Part shown: piece by piece, positions 49,201-58,299 of the stretch
How the letters are laid out: each line of letters begins with the position of its first letter
Numbering within the stretch: position 1 is the first letter of the stretch
DNA from: Magnolia sinica
Taxonomy: Eukaryota > Streptophyta > Magnoliopsida > Magnoliales > Magnoliaceae
Reading direction: 5' to 3'
Assembly: GCF_029962835.1 (NCBI RefSeq)
Contig: NC_080590.1
Span: 58,960,001-59,024,000, forward strand
DNA length: 64,000 bases
Notes under the pieces: model-generated
The model's input: only the letters and a program-made list of their open reading frames with translations
Databases searched by the model: none
What the model was told of the DNA's origin: nothing
Program-made: the position numbers and the translations under genes

Positions 49201-52117
49201 CAGGCCTAGAGTTGACAACCTTCTCTTTTGACACCAGGCCCAAGCTGGAGTTCAAACTTGTTTATGACTGTAATAGCTCAGGCCCAAACCTGAATTTCAA
49301 ACCAGTCTAATAAACAAGCTACAGTGGTCCAGCCCAAACATGGAACATAGCCACCACTATATTCCCCACTCCATTTATGTGAGATTTAGCTTGAGAAACT
49401 TGTATTCAATTGCTAATTTATTATAGAAGGAACAGGTTGTGGGATGAAGTTAAGGGGCGATGATCCAACGGCCATGAAAGATTTCATACTCAGCATACAG
49501 AAAAGAGTTAACGAGTTGAAGTCACCTTCTGGAAGTGTGCCAGATGGGCAGCTGAAAATAAATAACAAAAGAGTACGACTGATTTTTATGCTTCTTCAGA
49601 ACATTATATGTTTCTTTGCATTGCTTTTCTGATTATCTTATTTGAGACTATACATGCAGATGGAATTCATGCTTGAAACCATATGTGATATCAAGAACAA
49701 CAAAAGAGTATCAAAAGTGGATCCTGCTCCTCATACTCGCTTGAAGAAATGGCTACAGAAGGTCTTCTTATTGATAAATTCTTTTACATTTATTCGTGTG
49801 GAACTAGGGCTGTCAGCGGCTGGGTTTGGGCCGGGCTGAGGTCTGCCCGAGCCTGGCCCCAGAGTAAAACCAGGCTTGAGTCAGAACTGAGTCTGTGACA
49901 GGTCAAAACAAGCAGGCCCAAGGCTAATCTGTGATAATCATGCATGACCCAGGTCCAAGTCGAGCCTTTTGCGTGGCTAGCCTCTTTTGTGTGAGATCTA
50001 GTCTGTTCATTTGGTCTGCCCAATTGTGCATGCTATTCACAAACATGCCCTCGAAACCTTAAATAGGTTGGGTTCGGGCAGGGTTGATGAGCTCTTAAAC
50101 ACAGCTCGAGCACCGCCTGATTAATAAACGGGCTTAAATGTTGGGCCATGGTCCAATACTCAAGTTTTGTATTTCAGCCCAAACCCTGCCCGAAGCAGGC
50201 CAAGCTCAAAAACTTGATGAGCCTACCTGGCCCATTGACAGCCCTATAGGCCTATACAGAATGTGTATTACTATTGCAGGTTCCATTCTTTTCTTTTTAA
50301 ATTGTGCTTGTGCTACCAATTTTCGCAACCCCTAAATCAAGCATCTCGCAATTAATTTTTCATTACATCAGTAAAAAGGTGGGCAAGACTTTTCTACCAT
50401 TACGTAAGTGCTGGTGATTCATATCCAGTACACACTTTGATGTACTTATAAGTCAATCTAGACCATCCCAGCCATGGGCCCCATTGTGAATGGATAACAT
50501 TCTTAAAGTAACATTAATAGGGTATCCTTTACCATCTGATATTGGCTGTTCAATTTGTAGCACTGACTATTTGGTTGTCACCATCCATTGGGTGGCCACT
50601 AATTGGATGGTTAGGATCAGAGGATGAGTGTGATTTTCATAATGTTTTATCCACAATGGGGCTAACATCCTGGACAGTCTGAATTGACAGTATTTCATGT
50701 CTACGAAGGTGCACTCCATCCAGCCTTGCCTACTTTTGTATGTTAACCTGCCATGATTTTTCTCCTCTGTTCATGTTTCTTCCTGTTTAGTTGGTTGACA
50801 TTTATCAATTTCTTGCTGATTTTTCATATTAATAAGTCATAGTTTATCATCTATTCAATATAGGTTGGCAAGATGTCTTGAATGTTTTAAAAATTGAAAG
50901 CAGTTTAGGAATTAGTCTTCAGATTTCATCAATTAAAAATCACTAGAAAAAATTATATGGAAAATTCATGCCAAGAAAAAGAAAAAAGGAACTGATGCTA
51001 GGAAAGAAATGAGAGAGACCTTCAAAAGAAAATAAAAAGAAAAAAGAAAAAGAAAAGAAAAGAAATGAGAGAAAAGGAAAAGAAATGGGAGTTAGTAGGA
51101 GTTTCAAGTGGTTGCAAGGAGGGGTTGAGATTGCTTATTGGATGGCTAGGATCTCTTAATCTACCCCAAAGAACTCCCTGGTTCAAAGATACTGGCATCT
51201 ATTCTTTTGCTTTTTTTGGATTATTATTGAAGGTTTTCTTCTTCTTCATAACTTTCTACTAGGGGTATGGCATGTGCGACACACATGGAGCAGGGTTAGA
51301 GAGAGAAGTAAGAGAGAGAGGAGGGAAAGGTGGGGCTACATGCAGTGTGCTAGAGGGAGGGAGGGCCTTTATTGTAAGTCTCTGTAATTGAGACGCTTCA
51401 TGGGGATGTGAGTTGTGCAGTGTGTGGCATGTGCGACACACGTGGAGCAGGGTTAGAGAGAGAAAAGCGAGAGAGAGGGAAAGGTGGGGCTACGTGCAAA
51501 GTGTACTAGAGAGAGAGAGAGAGAGAGTCTCTATAATTAAGACGCATTAAGATGCTTTACATTATCTTTACCATCAGATAATGATATGGCTCACCAAACC
51601 AAAGGCCATATACTCAAACTTCGGTCGTGGAAAGTGCCACCACATACTGAGGCTTCGATATCCAACTGATCGCTCCACCCGCTAACACAAACGAGTAACA
51701 CTAAGTCGACCTTCTAGTCTCCACATTGCCCGCGTAATGTGAATCCACACACCCTACTAACTTAGCCCTTGATTTTTCAAATGTCAAGACGTAGTCCTGC
51801 GTACCTTGAATATATTGAAGAAGCCATTTCACTGCCTCTTGCTGTTGCTTACCGAGGTTAAACATGTATATGTTAACATCACCCATTGCATGTGAAATAT
51901 CCGGTCTTGTACTGACCATGGCATACATTAAGCTGCCAACCGCACTCGAATAAGGCACATGAGATAGAACCTGCATGCAAGTCTCTATAATTGAGACGCT
52001 TCATGGGGATGTGAGCTATGCAGTGTGTGGCATGTGCGACACATGTGGAGCAGGGTTAGAGAGAGAAAAGTGAGAGAGGGAAAGGTAGGGCTACATGCAA
52101 TGTGTGTGTGTGTGTGC

Positions 52118-52157
<40 letters not shown>

Positions 52158-52940
52158 GTCTCTGCAATTAAGGCGCATTAAGACTCTTTACATTATCTTT
52201 ACCATTAGATAATGACATGGCTCACCAAACCAAAGGCCTCAGATGAATGACACTAAATGACTGATCTAGAATTTCTCAGATAATCTCTTTGTTTTTGTTA
52301 ATCCGTTCTCAGAACATCAAAACTGATTGGATTGGTCAAGTTCCCAGTTTGATTCCATTTTTCTCAACTTGCGTCTTTGTTAATAACCAATTTGAGGCGT
52401 CATTAACATCTTTGAAGCTTCAATTGCAGTTGAGAGTAGAGGATTCTTTACTTCGTGGGCTCAAATGGAAGAAGCTTCTGGATCCTGACAAGAAAGGCCA
52501 ATGGTGGCTGTCGGGGGATACTGCCTCTACGACAGATGATGTCCGGGAAGTTGCAAGCACGATTGACCTAGAGGTTCTAGAAGCTCAGAAATTGCTGCAG
52601 CTCGCAGCTGCACAGAGGATGAATACAGATGCCAGGAGAGCAATCTTTTGTATAATCATGAGTGGCGAAGATTACATTGATGCATTTGAGAAGATTCTGA
52701 GGCTGGATTTGCCTGGGAAGCAGGTCCGTATATTGTGCTCCTTTATATCTTTCATCTATTTCTGCCCCCCTCTATATTTAATTGCATATTGGTGTATACA
52801 TGAATGTGAATGTGCAGGATAGAGAAATCATGAGAGTCCTTGTAGAGTGCTGTCTGCAAGAGAAGCTGTTCAATAAGTATTACACTGTCCTGGCTTCCAA
52901 GTTATGTAGTCATGACAAGAATCACAAGTTCACCTTACAG
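37763..52940 (+). CDS. NOM1: NOM1/SGD1 homologue, nucleolar MIF4G-domain protein (5' ten exons; 3' end beyond window)
   Basis: Ten exons joined by GT-AG introns give 537 uninterrupted codons. Family members are nucleolar proteins needed for 18S rRNA processing and small-subunit assembly; animal NOM1 recruits eIF4AIII through its MIF4G domain. Seen here: a lysine-rich N-terminus ([20 protein letters not shown]), an acidic linker, the family motif KYVPPHLR at residues 153-160, and a MIF4G repeat region from about 173 to 390 ([58 protein letters not shown]). Residues ~398-537 continue into the region before the MA3 domain. Start chosen as the first ATG after the GA tract, in frame with the conserved lysine-rich start. 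The MA3 domain (some 240 residues expected) is not found up to 64000. All exon frames are open, so the gene looks functional. Confidence 0.9.
38753..38820 (+). CDS. NOM1: NOM1 exon 2
   Basis: After acceptor [25 protein letters not shown] and TLFR, the first MIF4G helices. Donor CGA|GTATGG. Confidence 0.9.
39213..39662. repeat. 225-bp tandem duplication in NOM1 intron 2
   Basis: 39213-39437 is repeated at 39438-39662 with only a few substitutions (GGGCCCG/GGGCCTG, CAAATG/CGAATG, GGGCAATTCG/GGACAATTTG). It looks recent compared with the surrounding elements. Confidence 0.93.
39962..40044 (+). CDS. NOM1: NOM1 exon 3
   Basis: After acceptor [28 protein letters not shown] then GGPRGNE. Ends with two bases of a Gln codon; donor ACA|GTTAAG. 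Confidence 0.9.
40704..40803 (+). CDS. NOM1: NOM1 exon 4
   Basis: Acceptor GCGAAG. Completes Gln, then [20 protein letters not shown] and [13 protein letters not shown]. Donor GAG|GTATGT. Confidence 0.92.
41040..41125 (+). CDS. NOM1: NOM1 exon 5
   Basis: Acceptor CTTTTCAG. Encodes [20 protein letters not shown] and LCIFGICS. Donor CCAG|GTGTGC opens the 7.15 kb intron 5. Confidence 0.92.
41250..41755 (-). repeat. Unclassified AT-rich stretch in intron 5, possibly a LINE 3' end
   Basis: TCTATTGATAAAACTG near 41271 resembles the reversed 3' end of plant LINEs, but no zinc-knuckle or RT coding is left. Confidence 0.3.
41764..42230 (-). mobile_element. Probable LINE 3' end in intron 5
   Basis: A T-rich run (41764-41792), then GGAACTTTATTAAAAAAATG. 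This is the reversed signature of a poly-A tail plus LINE 3' end, like the better-supported fragments at 43790 and 58243. No coding remnant recognised. Confidence 0.4.
42231..42911. mobile_element. Non-autonomous TIR element in intron 5
   Basis: The left end CCTTAAGGGTCGTTTGGATT, extended by TGGGCAAAGTTGTGTC, matches the reverse complement of the right end (CCTAAGGGTTAGTTTGGATA, then TGGGCAAGGTTGTGTT). The GGGTnGTTTGG start is common in hAT and PIF/Harbinger ends. The class is uncertain because the target duplication (perhaps TTA) is short. Confidence 0.6.
42912..43789. other. Intron 5 segment with a (TC)n tract
   Basis: Holds a (TC)n microsatellite at 43213-43259 inside a pyrimidine-rich stretch. 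No coding sequence, repeat family or splice-exon candidate recognised otherwise. Confidence 0.6.
43790..44650 (-). pseudogene. LINE 3' fragment with RT zinc-binding (zf-RVT) domain
   Basis: On the minus strand, [20 protein letters not shown]-like residues with CxxC (RCYLCK), then [12 protein letters not shown] giving the His-Cys half, the C-terminal zinc-binding domain of plant L1-type ORF2. It ends in a T-rich run at 43790-43807 (the poly-A tail of the minus strand) next to GGAATTTTATTAAAGG. 5'-truncated, as is usual for LINEs. Confidence 0.8.
44651..45083. other. Unassigned part of intron 5
   Basis: No convincing homology; a decayed extension of the LINE or gypsy fragments on either side is possible. 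Confidence 0.3.
45084..46500 (+). pseudogene. Ty3/gypsy gag-protease remnant in intron 5
   Basis: A retrotransposon gag domain is recognisable in shifting frames: [13 protein letters not shown] near 45250, LRQDKLTI, then [14 protein letters not shown] near 45440. A zinc-knuckle relic [15 protein letters not shown] lies at 45738-45780, with the first cysteine lost. The protease region runs 45940-46330 ([14 protein letters not shown], a [12 protein letters not shown] stretch, a RPWKYDGYV-like match). RT, RNase H and integrase are absent; the 3' LTR follows within 250 bp. Confidence 0.72.
46699..47300 (+). repeat. Probable 3' LTR of the gypsy remnant
   Basis: Starts TGATGCAAGC directly after the purine run GATGGGGGAAAAC (46686-46698). 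It holds a TACATAAATCC TATA-like site near 46944 and an AT-rich leader with A16 near 47110. The end is not defined. Confidence 0.5.
47301..47630. other. Unassigned stretch between LTR and MITE in intron 5
   Basis: Nothing recognised. No open frame over 60 codons in splice-compatible context. Confidence 0.4.
47631..47990. mobile_element. MITE-like element with CCGTTACGGCCGTTA ends
   Basis: Left part GGCCGTTACGTAAAGGTAAC, then GGTGGCAACCGTTAC. The right part is its near reverse complement (GTAAAGGTAACGGTGGTGGC...). The centre is AT-rich. Related short TAACGGTGGGCGTAACAG and ACTGTTATCGCCCCC pieces recur at 55300-55350. Confidence 0.7.
48279..48361 (+). CDS. NOM1: NOM1 exon 6
   Basis: Acceptor ATCTGCAG. 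Encodes [20 protein letters not shown] and TILTILQ. Donor AAT|GTCAGT. The phase matches exon 5 across the large intron. Confidence 0.92.
48422..49012. mobile_element. TIR element copy 1 (13-bp perfect ends ATGAGCTTTGCTA) in intron 6
   Basis: Perfect 13-bp inverted ends at 48422-48434 and 49000-49012. The body includes GAGATCCAATCCATCTGTCA, GGGCTAGGGCATTGATATAG, TGGTGTCATTCTGATGGATG and CACACAAGTGTGGGC. Part of the middle (48530-48740) is absent from copy 2, so it is either an insertion here or a deletion there. Confidence 0.75.
49160..49345. repeat. Fragment related to the GGGCTGTCA MITE family
   Basis: Runs of CCAGGCC, CAGGCCCAAGC and GCCCAAAC on both strands, the degenerate 'GGCCCGGGC'-rich body found in 49805-50246. 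No intact ends. Confidence 0.45.
49436..49572 (+). CDS. NOM1: NOM1 exon 7
   Basis: Acceptor GGAACAG. Encodes [20 protein letters not shown] and [20 protein letters not shown]. Donor AGA|GTACGA. Confidence 0.92.
49660..49761 (+). CDS. NOM1: NOM1 exon 8
   Basis: After an 87-bp intron. Encodes [20 protein letters not shown] then [14 protein letters not shown], the end of the MIF4G domain. Donor AAG|GTCTTC. Confidence 0.92.
49805..50246. mobile_element. MITE with TAGGGCTGTCA ends in intron 8
   Basis: TAGGGCTGTCAGCGG at the left and CCATTGACAGCCCTA at the right form inverted ends. The body is rich in GGGCC/AGCCC palindromes. This type is widespread in plants and often assigned to hAT. No ORF. 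Confidence 0.72.
50247..51264. other. Rest of intron 8, left part
   Basis: 50400-50730 has the style of a decayed MITE (TGATGTACTTATAAGTC, CAGCCATGGGCCCCATTG). 50970-51120 is a purine-rich GAAAAGAAA tract. Nothing else recognised. Confidence 0.4.
51265..51607. repeat. Direct repeat block A in intron 8
   Basis: Two partial units: GGCATGTGCGACACACATGG, then GCAGGGTTAGAGAGAGAA, at 51267 and again at 51426. The second unit starts with the palindromic GTCTCTGTAATTGAGAC (51379) and ends with GGCTCACCAAACCAAAGGCC at 51607. Confidence 0.8.
51608..51975 (-). pseudogene. Copia RT/RNase H fragment between direct repeats
   Basis: On the minus strand: [20 protein letters not shown], then [34 protein letters not shown], a stop, then [13 protein letters not shown] and VALSTTE. 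This is the RT end and RNase H start of a Tork/TAR-like copia pol. It is about 370 bp long and cut sharply on both sides by the flanking direct repeats. Confidence 0.85.
51976..52237. repeat. Direct repeat block B in intron 8
   Basis: Repeats 51379-51607: the same GTCTCTATAATTGAGAC start and the same GGCTCACCAAACCAAAGGCC end. A (GT)n(GA)n microsatellite (52100-52158) has grown inside it. Confidence 0.82.
52430..52723 (+). CDS. NOM1: NOM1 exon 9
   Basis: Acceptor AATTGCAG. 98 codons including [28 protein letters not shown] and a helical [20 protein letters not shown] stretch. Donor CAG|GTCCGT. Confidence 0.93.
52818..52940 (+). CDS. NOM1: NOM1 exon 10 (last exon in the window)
   Basis: After a 94-bp intron. 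Encodes [20 protein letters not shown] then [20 protein letters not shown] and Q. Donor CAG|GTATTC. The next expected exon is not seen in the remaining 11 kb, so intron 10 exceeds 11 kb or the gene is cut here. Confidence 0.92.
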
Positions 52941-52976
52941 GTATTCATGAATTCCTCCTCTCTCTCCATCTTTCTC

Positions 52977-53220
52977 ATAGTTATGAGATCCAATCCATCT
53001 ATCAAGATTGTCCAACCTTGTACATGTTTTCCCAAAAATAGATCTGGTCTACCTCAGCATGTGGGCCCCAATATCGGAAACAGCTCTTGGGCTAGGGCAT
53101 CAATATACTGGTGTCATTCTGATGGATGGATTGGATCTCAGACCTATTGTGCCACAGTGGCACATGGAGTGGCGTGTACATGAGATTTATTGCACACACG
53201 TGTGGGCTTAGCAGAGCTCT
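52977..53220. mobile_element. TIR element copy 2 in intron 10
   Basis: Matches copy 1 (48422-49012) over GAGATCCAATCCATCTATCA, GGGCTAGGGCATCAATATAC, TGGTGTCATTCTGATGGATG and CACACGTGTGGGCTTAGCAGAGCTC. The right end is present; the left end is missing. Confidence 0.7.
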
Positions 53221-53689
53221 TTCTTTTCTTATCTAGGTTTTTATCTGCGTTTTTCCCCTGTCGTTCTAGTTTTGAAGTTGCAGCAATGTTTAGCAAATTG
53301 AATCAGATAAACTTGTAAAAGAACTGGACCAAATTGGGTGGTAGATGTCTTTGGGTATGTTGGGTGTTCCTACTTTCAATGATCAATGAAATGTGCTCTG
53401 CCCACCAAATAATGGTGAGATAATAATAGGTCAGAGCTGTTCTCATCGAGCCGAAAAGGTTGAATTGGATTGCCAATTACAACCTAGTGTACAATAGACC
53501 CACAAATCAGGTAAAGTAGAATATAGAAGACATCTGTGTGCAAACAATAGAAATTTGCATGGTCAGCCAATGGTAAATCAGTTCAACTTTGAGCCTTTGC
53601 ATTGTTACCTAAGTTCCGAGTCAAGTCACCAATCAACTCGATGTTCATTGGGTTGGGTTTGACCTAGAGACTACTTGAATCCATTGTTC
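53221..53689. other. Intron 10, unassigned
   Basis: No coding or repeat signature recognised. Confidence 0.4.
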
Positions 53690-54010
53690 GGAGTATCCCC
53701 AAGATATTGATAATGTCCCTGATATTATCCGTATCTCCAGCTCGGAGATACCATTAACACTGGTAGTATCAGAAATTCCAGGTGTTGGTGATATATTGCT
53801 AAGTATCAATGATGTATCGATATCACTAATGTATTACAAATATTTTCTACTATGTAAATTCTAGGTGTCGGTGTCGCTTGTATCACCAATGTATCGATAT
53901 TGCTAATGTAACGCCAATATTTCCAACTGTGTAAATTCCAGCTGTCGCTTGTATCGCTAGTGTATTGACGATATTTCGATAATATTGCCAATGTATTGAT
54001 ATCACCAAAA
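53690..54010. repeat. Degenerate repeats of TATCGATATxxCTAATGTAT type
   Basis: Some seven units of GTATCGATATTGCTAATGTA / GGTGTCGCTTGTATC. Similar wording returns at 54965-55050 on the other side of the rDNA piece, so these may be the two ends of one disrupted element. Confidence 0.4.
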
Positions 54011-54138
54011 ATCTATTTATTAAAAAAATTTCCATTTTTTTTTTTTTTTTTGGGTTGCATGCAACATGAAAGTGCATGTTTGTATGTGTTTATGTATGCA
54101 TGTATACATGAATGGATGGATCATGGATTGATAGAGGC

Positions 54139-54314
54139 AATAACAAGTCTTTGATGCCCTTAGATGTTCTTGGCCACACGTGCATTACACTGATGTATTC
54201 AACGAGTCTATAGCCTCAACTGACGGGCCAGGGTAATCTTTGAAAATTTCATCGCGATGGGGATAGATCATTGCAATTGTTGGTCTTCAACGAGGAATGT
54301 TAGTAAAGTGCAAG

Positions 54315-54360
<46 letters not shown>

Positions 54361-54405
54361 TGCTTCTAACGATTGAATGGTCTGTTGAAGTGTTCGGATC
54401 ACGGC
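54139..54405 (+). pseudogene. 18S rRNA 3' fragment
   Basis: Collinear with the plant 18S 3' part: CTGATGTATTCAACGAGTCT, then ATAGATCATTGCAATTGTTG, then GCGTTGACTACGTCCCTGCC and TTTGTACACACCGCCCGT. Multiple substitutions and a shortened GAGGAATG segment show a diverged nuclear pseudogene. The last ~100 bases of 18S are replaced. Confidence 0.92.
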
Positions 54406-54546
54406 ACAATGCCCTCACTTGGTGCCGCTTGAGCCCACCGTCTACACGCGATGCCCTTGGTTAGACACTCAAGCATGACGCTCACGCTCGTCGCACCAAG
54501 CTCTCCGCCCTTCCTTGGCCGCATGAGCCCAGCGCTGAGGAACAAC
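54406..54546 (+). other. Junction between rRNA fragments
   Basis: Separates 18S and 25S pieces. It may keep ITS-like sequence (GCATGACGCTCACGCTCGTC) but contains no 5.8S sequence I can recognise. Confidence 0.4.
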
Positions 54547-54708
54547 GAGATTGATAACGAACAAGTACCGTGAGGGAAAGTTGAAAATGACTATGAAAAG
54601 AGAGTCAATGAGTGCTTGAAATTGTTGGGAGGGAAGCGGATGAAGGCTGACGACATGCCTCGGTTGGATGTGAAATAGCGATGAGTGGATTTGTCGCTCG
54701 GCTCGGGT
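54547..54708 (+). pseudogene. 25S rRNA fragment
   Basis: GATAACGAACAAGTACCGTG, AGTGCTTGAAATTG and GGGAGGGAAGCGGATG match the 25S region a few hundred bases from its 5' end. Same orientation as the 18S piece. Roughly a kilobase that normally separates them is missing. Confidence 0.9.
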
Positions 54709-56023
54709 AATCTTTGACACAAGTATATGACTACTGGTAAGATTAACTTGGTGGTAGCCCTTCACACTGCTTGTGCCACCACCGCCCCAACTCGGGGTAA
54801 GGCAACAAAGCAGGCTATCTTTCGATTGGAGCGACAAAAGGAATAGATAGCGGATGCAGCCCAACCAATAGAATCCTCCACATCTGAAAGCACGCACGGG
54901 GGTTGTGAGCCAAGGTAGTCTTCGGTGTGTATATTTGTGTGTGTATGTGTGTGTTTCCTTCAGTCAGTGATACATTTTCGGGTATCAACTATAATATCGG
55001 CGACATCAATACATGTTTTCGTATCCTCAGCTAACAATACATGTAACGGTACTACTGTTACAGACACTAGTTGAATCGACTCTATATTTAATAATTAAAT
55101 TAAGAAGTTTTATATTAATAATACATTTTTTGGGAAAGGTTGATTAATAATGGAAGTTTTTAGATTAATAATACATGTTTACAATAGTATTGGTATAAAT
55201 AAATGTTTGCTTTATCACAGAAGTAGCAAACATTAGAGTGGTTTTGATGTGTGCTCCTCACAAATGAGGTTGGACATTCAAGTCTCATCCAAGGTGTACC
55301 ATTGGGATAACGGTGGGCGTAACAGTCCCCACTGTTATCGCCCCCTGTAATGGTCATGATTTTTTATTTTTTTCTAAAATAAAAAATAAAAATAAAAATC
55401 TATTAAATTCAGAAAATTCAAAATATTCCAAATATTCATTCATTTATAATTTTGAACATGTTTATGATAGTGTAATGATCCACTCTTTGGTGAGAAAGCT
55501 ATATCGGGTGGTTTGATGAATTTATGAACCTGACAGCCTAGAATTGACTGCAAAATTCATGGATTTAATTTTCTAACTATCTAATACTAATGATAGATAT
55601 ATTAGAATGAATTTAATATCAAAATATCTCACATTTGTAGGTGTTTGCTATTATTTTCCATATTTTATTCTGCAATTCTACATTAGATACCTATCCTTGA
55701 GGAGTGTGAGGTGAGGACTTACATAAATTACAATGTTTACTTTATTCTATTTAAAATCTTGAACATGCTAGAGATTTCTCCTCTCTTATAATTCTCGTCC
55801 TGTCATCCTCAAGATATAAAAAGAAAAAAAAAATAAAAAATAGTAGTATCTGATTAACTCCCCTACAACTTGATTAAGAATTACTTAATTGGTTGTCAGG
55901 AGAGTTATTTTAAGCACAAGTTCGACAGTGGCAATGAATGTGTGGGTAATGGGTATATAAATACTTACCTTAAATATAAATAATGTTTTAAAAAAATATA
56001 CTTACCTTAATAAAACTCTCGAG
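54709..56023. other. Intron 10, AT-rich unassigned region
   Basis: Includes the possible second half of the TATCGATAT repeat element (54960-55060) and a short TAACGGTGGGCGTAACAG piece near 55306. The rest is AT-rich with no recognisable gene. Confidence 0.4.
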
Positions 56024-57800
56024 TCACCGCCAAAATGAAAATCCGTTTTGTTGTGGTTGCTCAACCCCCACGTCCTCGTCATCATTAGGCTGCGGTTGCG
56101 GAGTAGGTGTTGCATATCTATAATATCCCATGCCAAAGGGAAAGATCAGGTCAACAAAACCAGATGATGACTGATCCTGACTAGGCAACGACTCCAACCC
56201 CGAGTAAGGACATCCACCAGTGCTCGTCAAATAGTTATACTGGTGCCCGTACTCAGGTTGCTCTGAATAACTTAGATTTGGATCTGGATATTTGTAATCA
56301 TATGGAACATGTGGATTAAGAGGACTACTCCAACATGAATGTGATAGAATAGGCTCTGTATAATCCCATTGCCCATAAGAATATCCATAATGCTTAGAAC
56401 CATAAGCCTACTGTTGATGTTACGGACCTCCCGGTGGTGCACCACTATAGCCAGCCTCCCGCTATCTGTATCGTGACTCAGTAGACTCATAAGTCCGACC
56501 TCACGTACCCTGTCGATGCTCATCGACCTCACGATCTGTAGACGATTGTATGCCGGTGTACTGAGCAACACCAGAAGTGGGACCAACATCAGGTGCATCA
56601 TCACCATCGCTACTATGATCATCCGTCTCGGTCTCGTTGTTATTACTGCTCGTACTCTTCTACTGAGCTGGACTTTGCATGAAATATGCCCCTCTTTCTG
56701 GGTCCAACACAGTTGCACGATTCTCTTGCTGCGTGTGCGTATTATTAGGTCATCCACTTCCAATTCTTCACTATCCTCTTCTATTTGTTTTTCTCTTGCT
56801 TCCAACCAAGCAGGTCATCCTTCTGATAAATATCGTCGAAGTTTATTCGACAATAGTCTGTGTCACAGATAGTTGCTGCAATAATGCTTCTATGATGTCG
56901 CCTCATTCTTAGTCCTTTGTTGTAGTGCATGAATACAAGTCTATCCAACATCCTAGTTTGCAATTTATTCTTATTCTTCGAATGAATAAGTGCAAAACAA
57001 CTCCAGTTCCTTTCACATCTAGAAGAAGATGTTGTCTGGCTCAAAACTCTTACTGCAATTTTTTGGAGAGCCTTCACACTCTCTTCGAAATTCATCTACC
57101 ATTCGGCAAGTGACAACGTAGATACTGCATGTTGTGGAAGAGTATCTCTAAAGCTACCTTACTGATTTCCATATGTATCTAATTCATTCAACGCCTTTAT
57201 TTGCATATCTAAGTAAAGGTCTAATATCTTTATCACATTCTTTAGCCTGACATGAACCTCATCATCTGCAACAAATGATTGAGCATATCTGTATCTAGAA
57301 TTTAGATAGTAACCTGCTGCATGAAGTTCGTAATGGAGTTGTTTTGTCCATCTCTTGTCAATCATCCTCCAATAGACCTCCCAGTTTGAACAATTACGTT
57401 GAATTGCCAACTTTGCCTTATCCATGGCATCATAGAGGAAGTTTATGATAGGTGCTTCATCGATTTCAATAAGGAGGACCCTCATTAGTGGCTCCATCAC
57501 CTTTAGGATCTTCTAGACCTTCCAATATTTGTTGCCCCCTATGGTCTTCACAACCTCATCTGGTGTCCCTGATGTTTTCTTCCGATGTTTTATGTTCAGC
57601 CAGTCTTGGTAAGCGAACATCTCACTCAACTCTCCCCTATGCTGGTACAAACTCTCCAAGGCTATAAAGTTAGTTGCAAATCTAGTCGTCGCAGGCCTAA
57701 GCAACTCTTTTTCCTTCGTAAACATCCTCATTATTGCAACCAATTGTACAGCATGGGTTGGTGGTGTAAGACAAAGTCGAGGACAATCACATGGACCACT
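56024..57800 (-). pseudogene. hAT transposase remnant (3' two-thirds)
   Basis: On the minus strand: FTKEKELLRPATTRFATNFI, then ALESLYQHRGELSEMFAYQD. After a break come PIINFLYDAMDKAKLAIQRN, WTKQLHYELHAAGYYLNSRY and SCFALIHSKNKNKLQTRMLD, the dimerisation (hATC-type) core. It ends with a low-complexity tail and the terminal GYYRYATP and NGFSFWR. The BED finger and N-terminal half are not found. At least four frame breaks. Related plant hAT proteins share this C-terminal style. Confidence 0.82.
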
Positions 57801-58242
57801 AGGATCAAAGGAAATAGAGCTAGAAAGTTTGATCCAAGGGTCTAATGTGTTATAGCTTGCAATGGCCATAACTTTGTGATTGTTATCTGTTTCACCTGTA
57901 TGATATGTCGTTGGAAAACTATCAACGATCTCTATGCCCTAGCCAAGAACCTTAATAGCTTGGCCAAATTCAATCATTTTGGGGGTCAAATTAGGGTTTA
58001 AAGTTAAAGCTAACTATTTTTAGTATTTTTGTTTTAAGAGTCTGATTGTGACTATAGTCTTTGTTTTAATCATCTAAGGGTTTGTTATGAGTTTTAGTAG
58101 GCTAATTTCTTTTTACTATTTTTAATTTTTATTATTTCGAGAAGATGTCTTATTTCGAGTCAAATTAAGAATATATGGCTTCTCTTGCTTGTATAAGCAC
58201 ATCATATACGATGTAATCAACACTTTTCATCACTAATAACAA
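57801..58242. other. Spacer between the hAT and LINE remnants
   Basis: AT-rich; TTTTTAGTATTTTTG and TTTACTATTTTTAATTT runs. Nothing recognised. Confidence 0.4.
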
Positions 58243-58299
58243 TTTTTTTTTAGAGCAAACAACAATTTATTATCACGCCTACGAAGTGGGAAAATAATA

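Noticed and set aside
54139-54708. Functional rRNA gene
   Set aside because: Only two short, mutated fragments with 5.8S and most of 18S and 25S missing.
54469-54897. 142-codon minus-strand frame across the rDNA relic
   Set aside because: It is antisense to rRNA-derived sequence and has no homology; open by chance in GC-richer DNA.
56272-56805. 177-codon minus-strand frame
   Set aside because: Its first part is a real hAT tail (EEDSEELEVDDLIIR), but the remainder is a shifted frame over the low-complexity tail. Treated as part of the hAT remnant, not as a separate gene.
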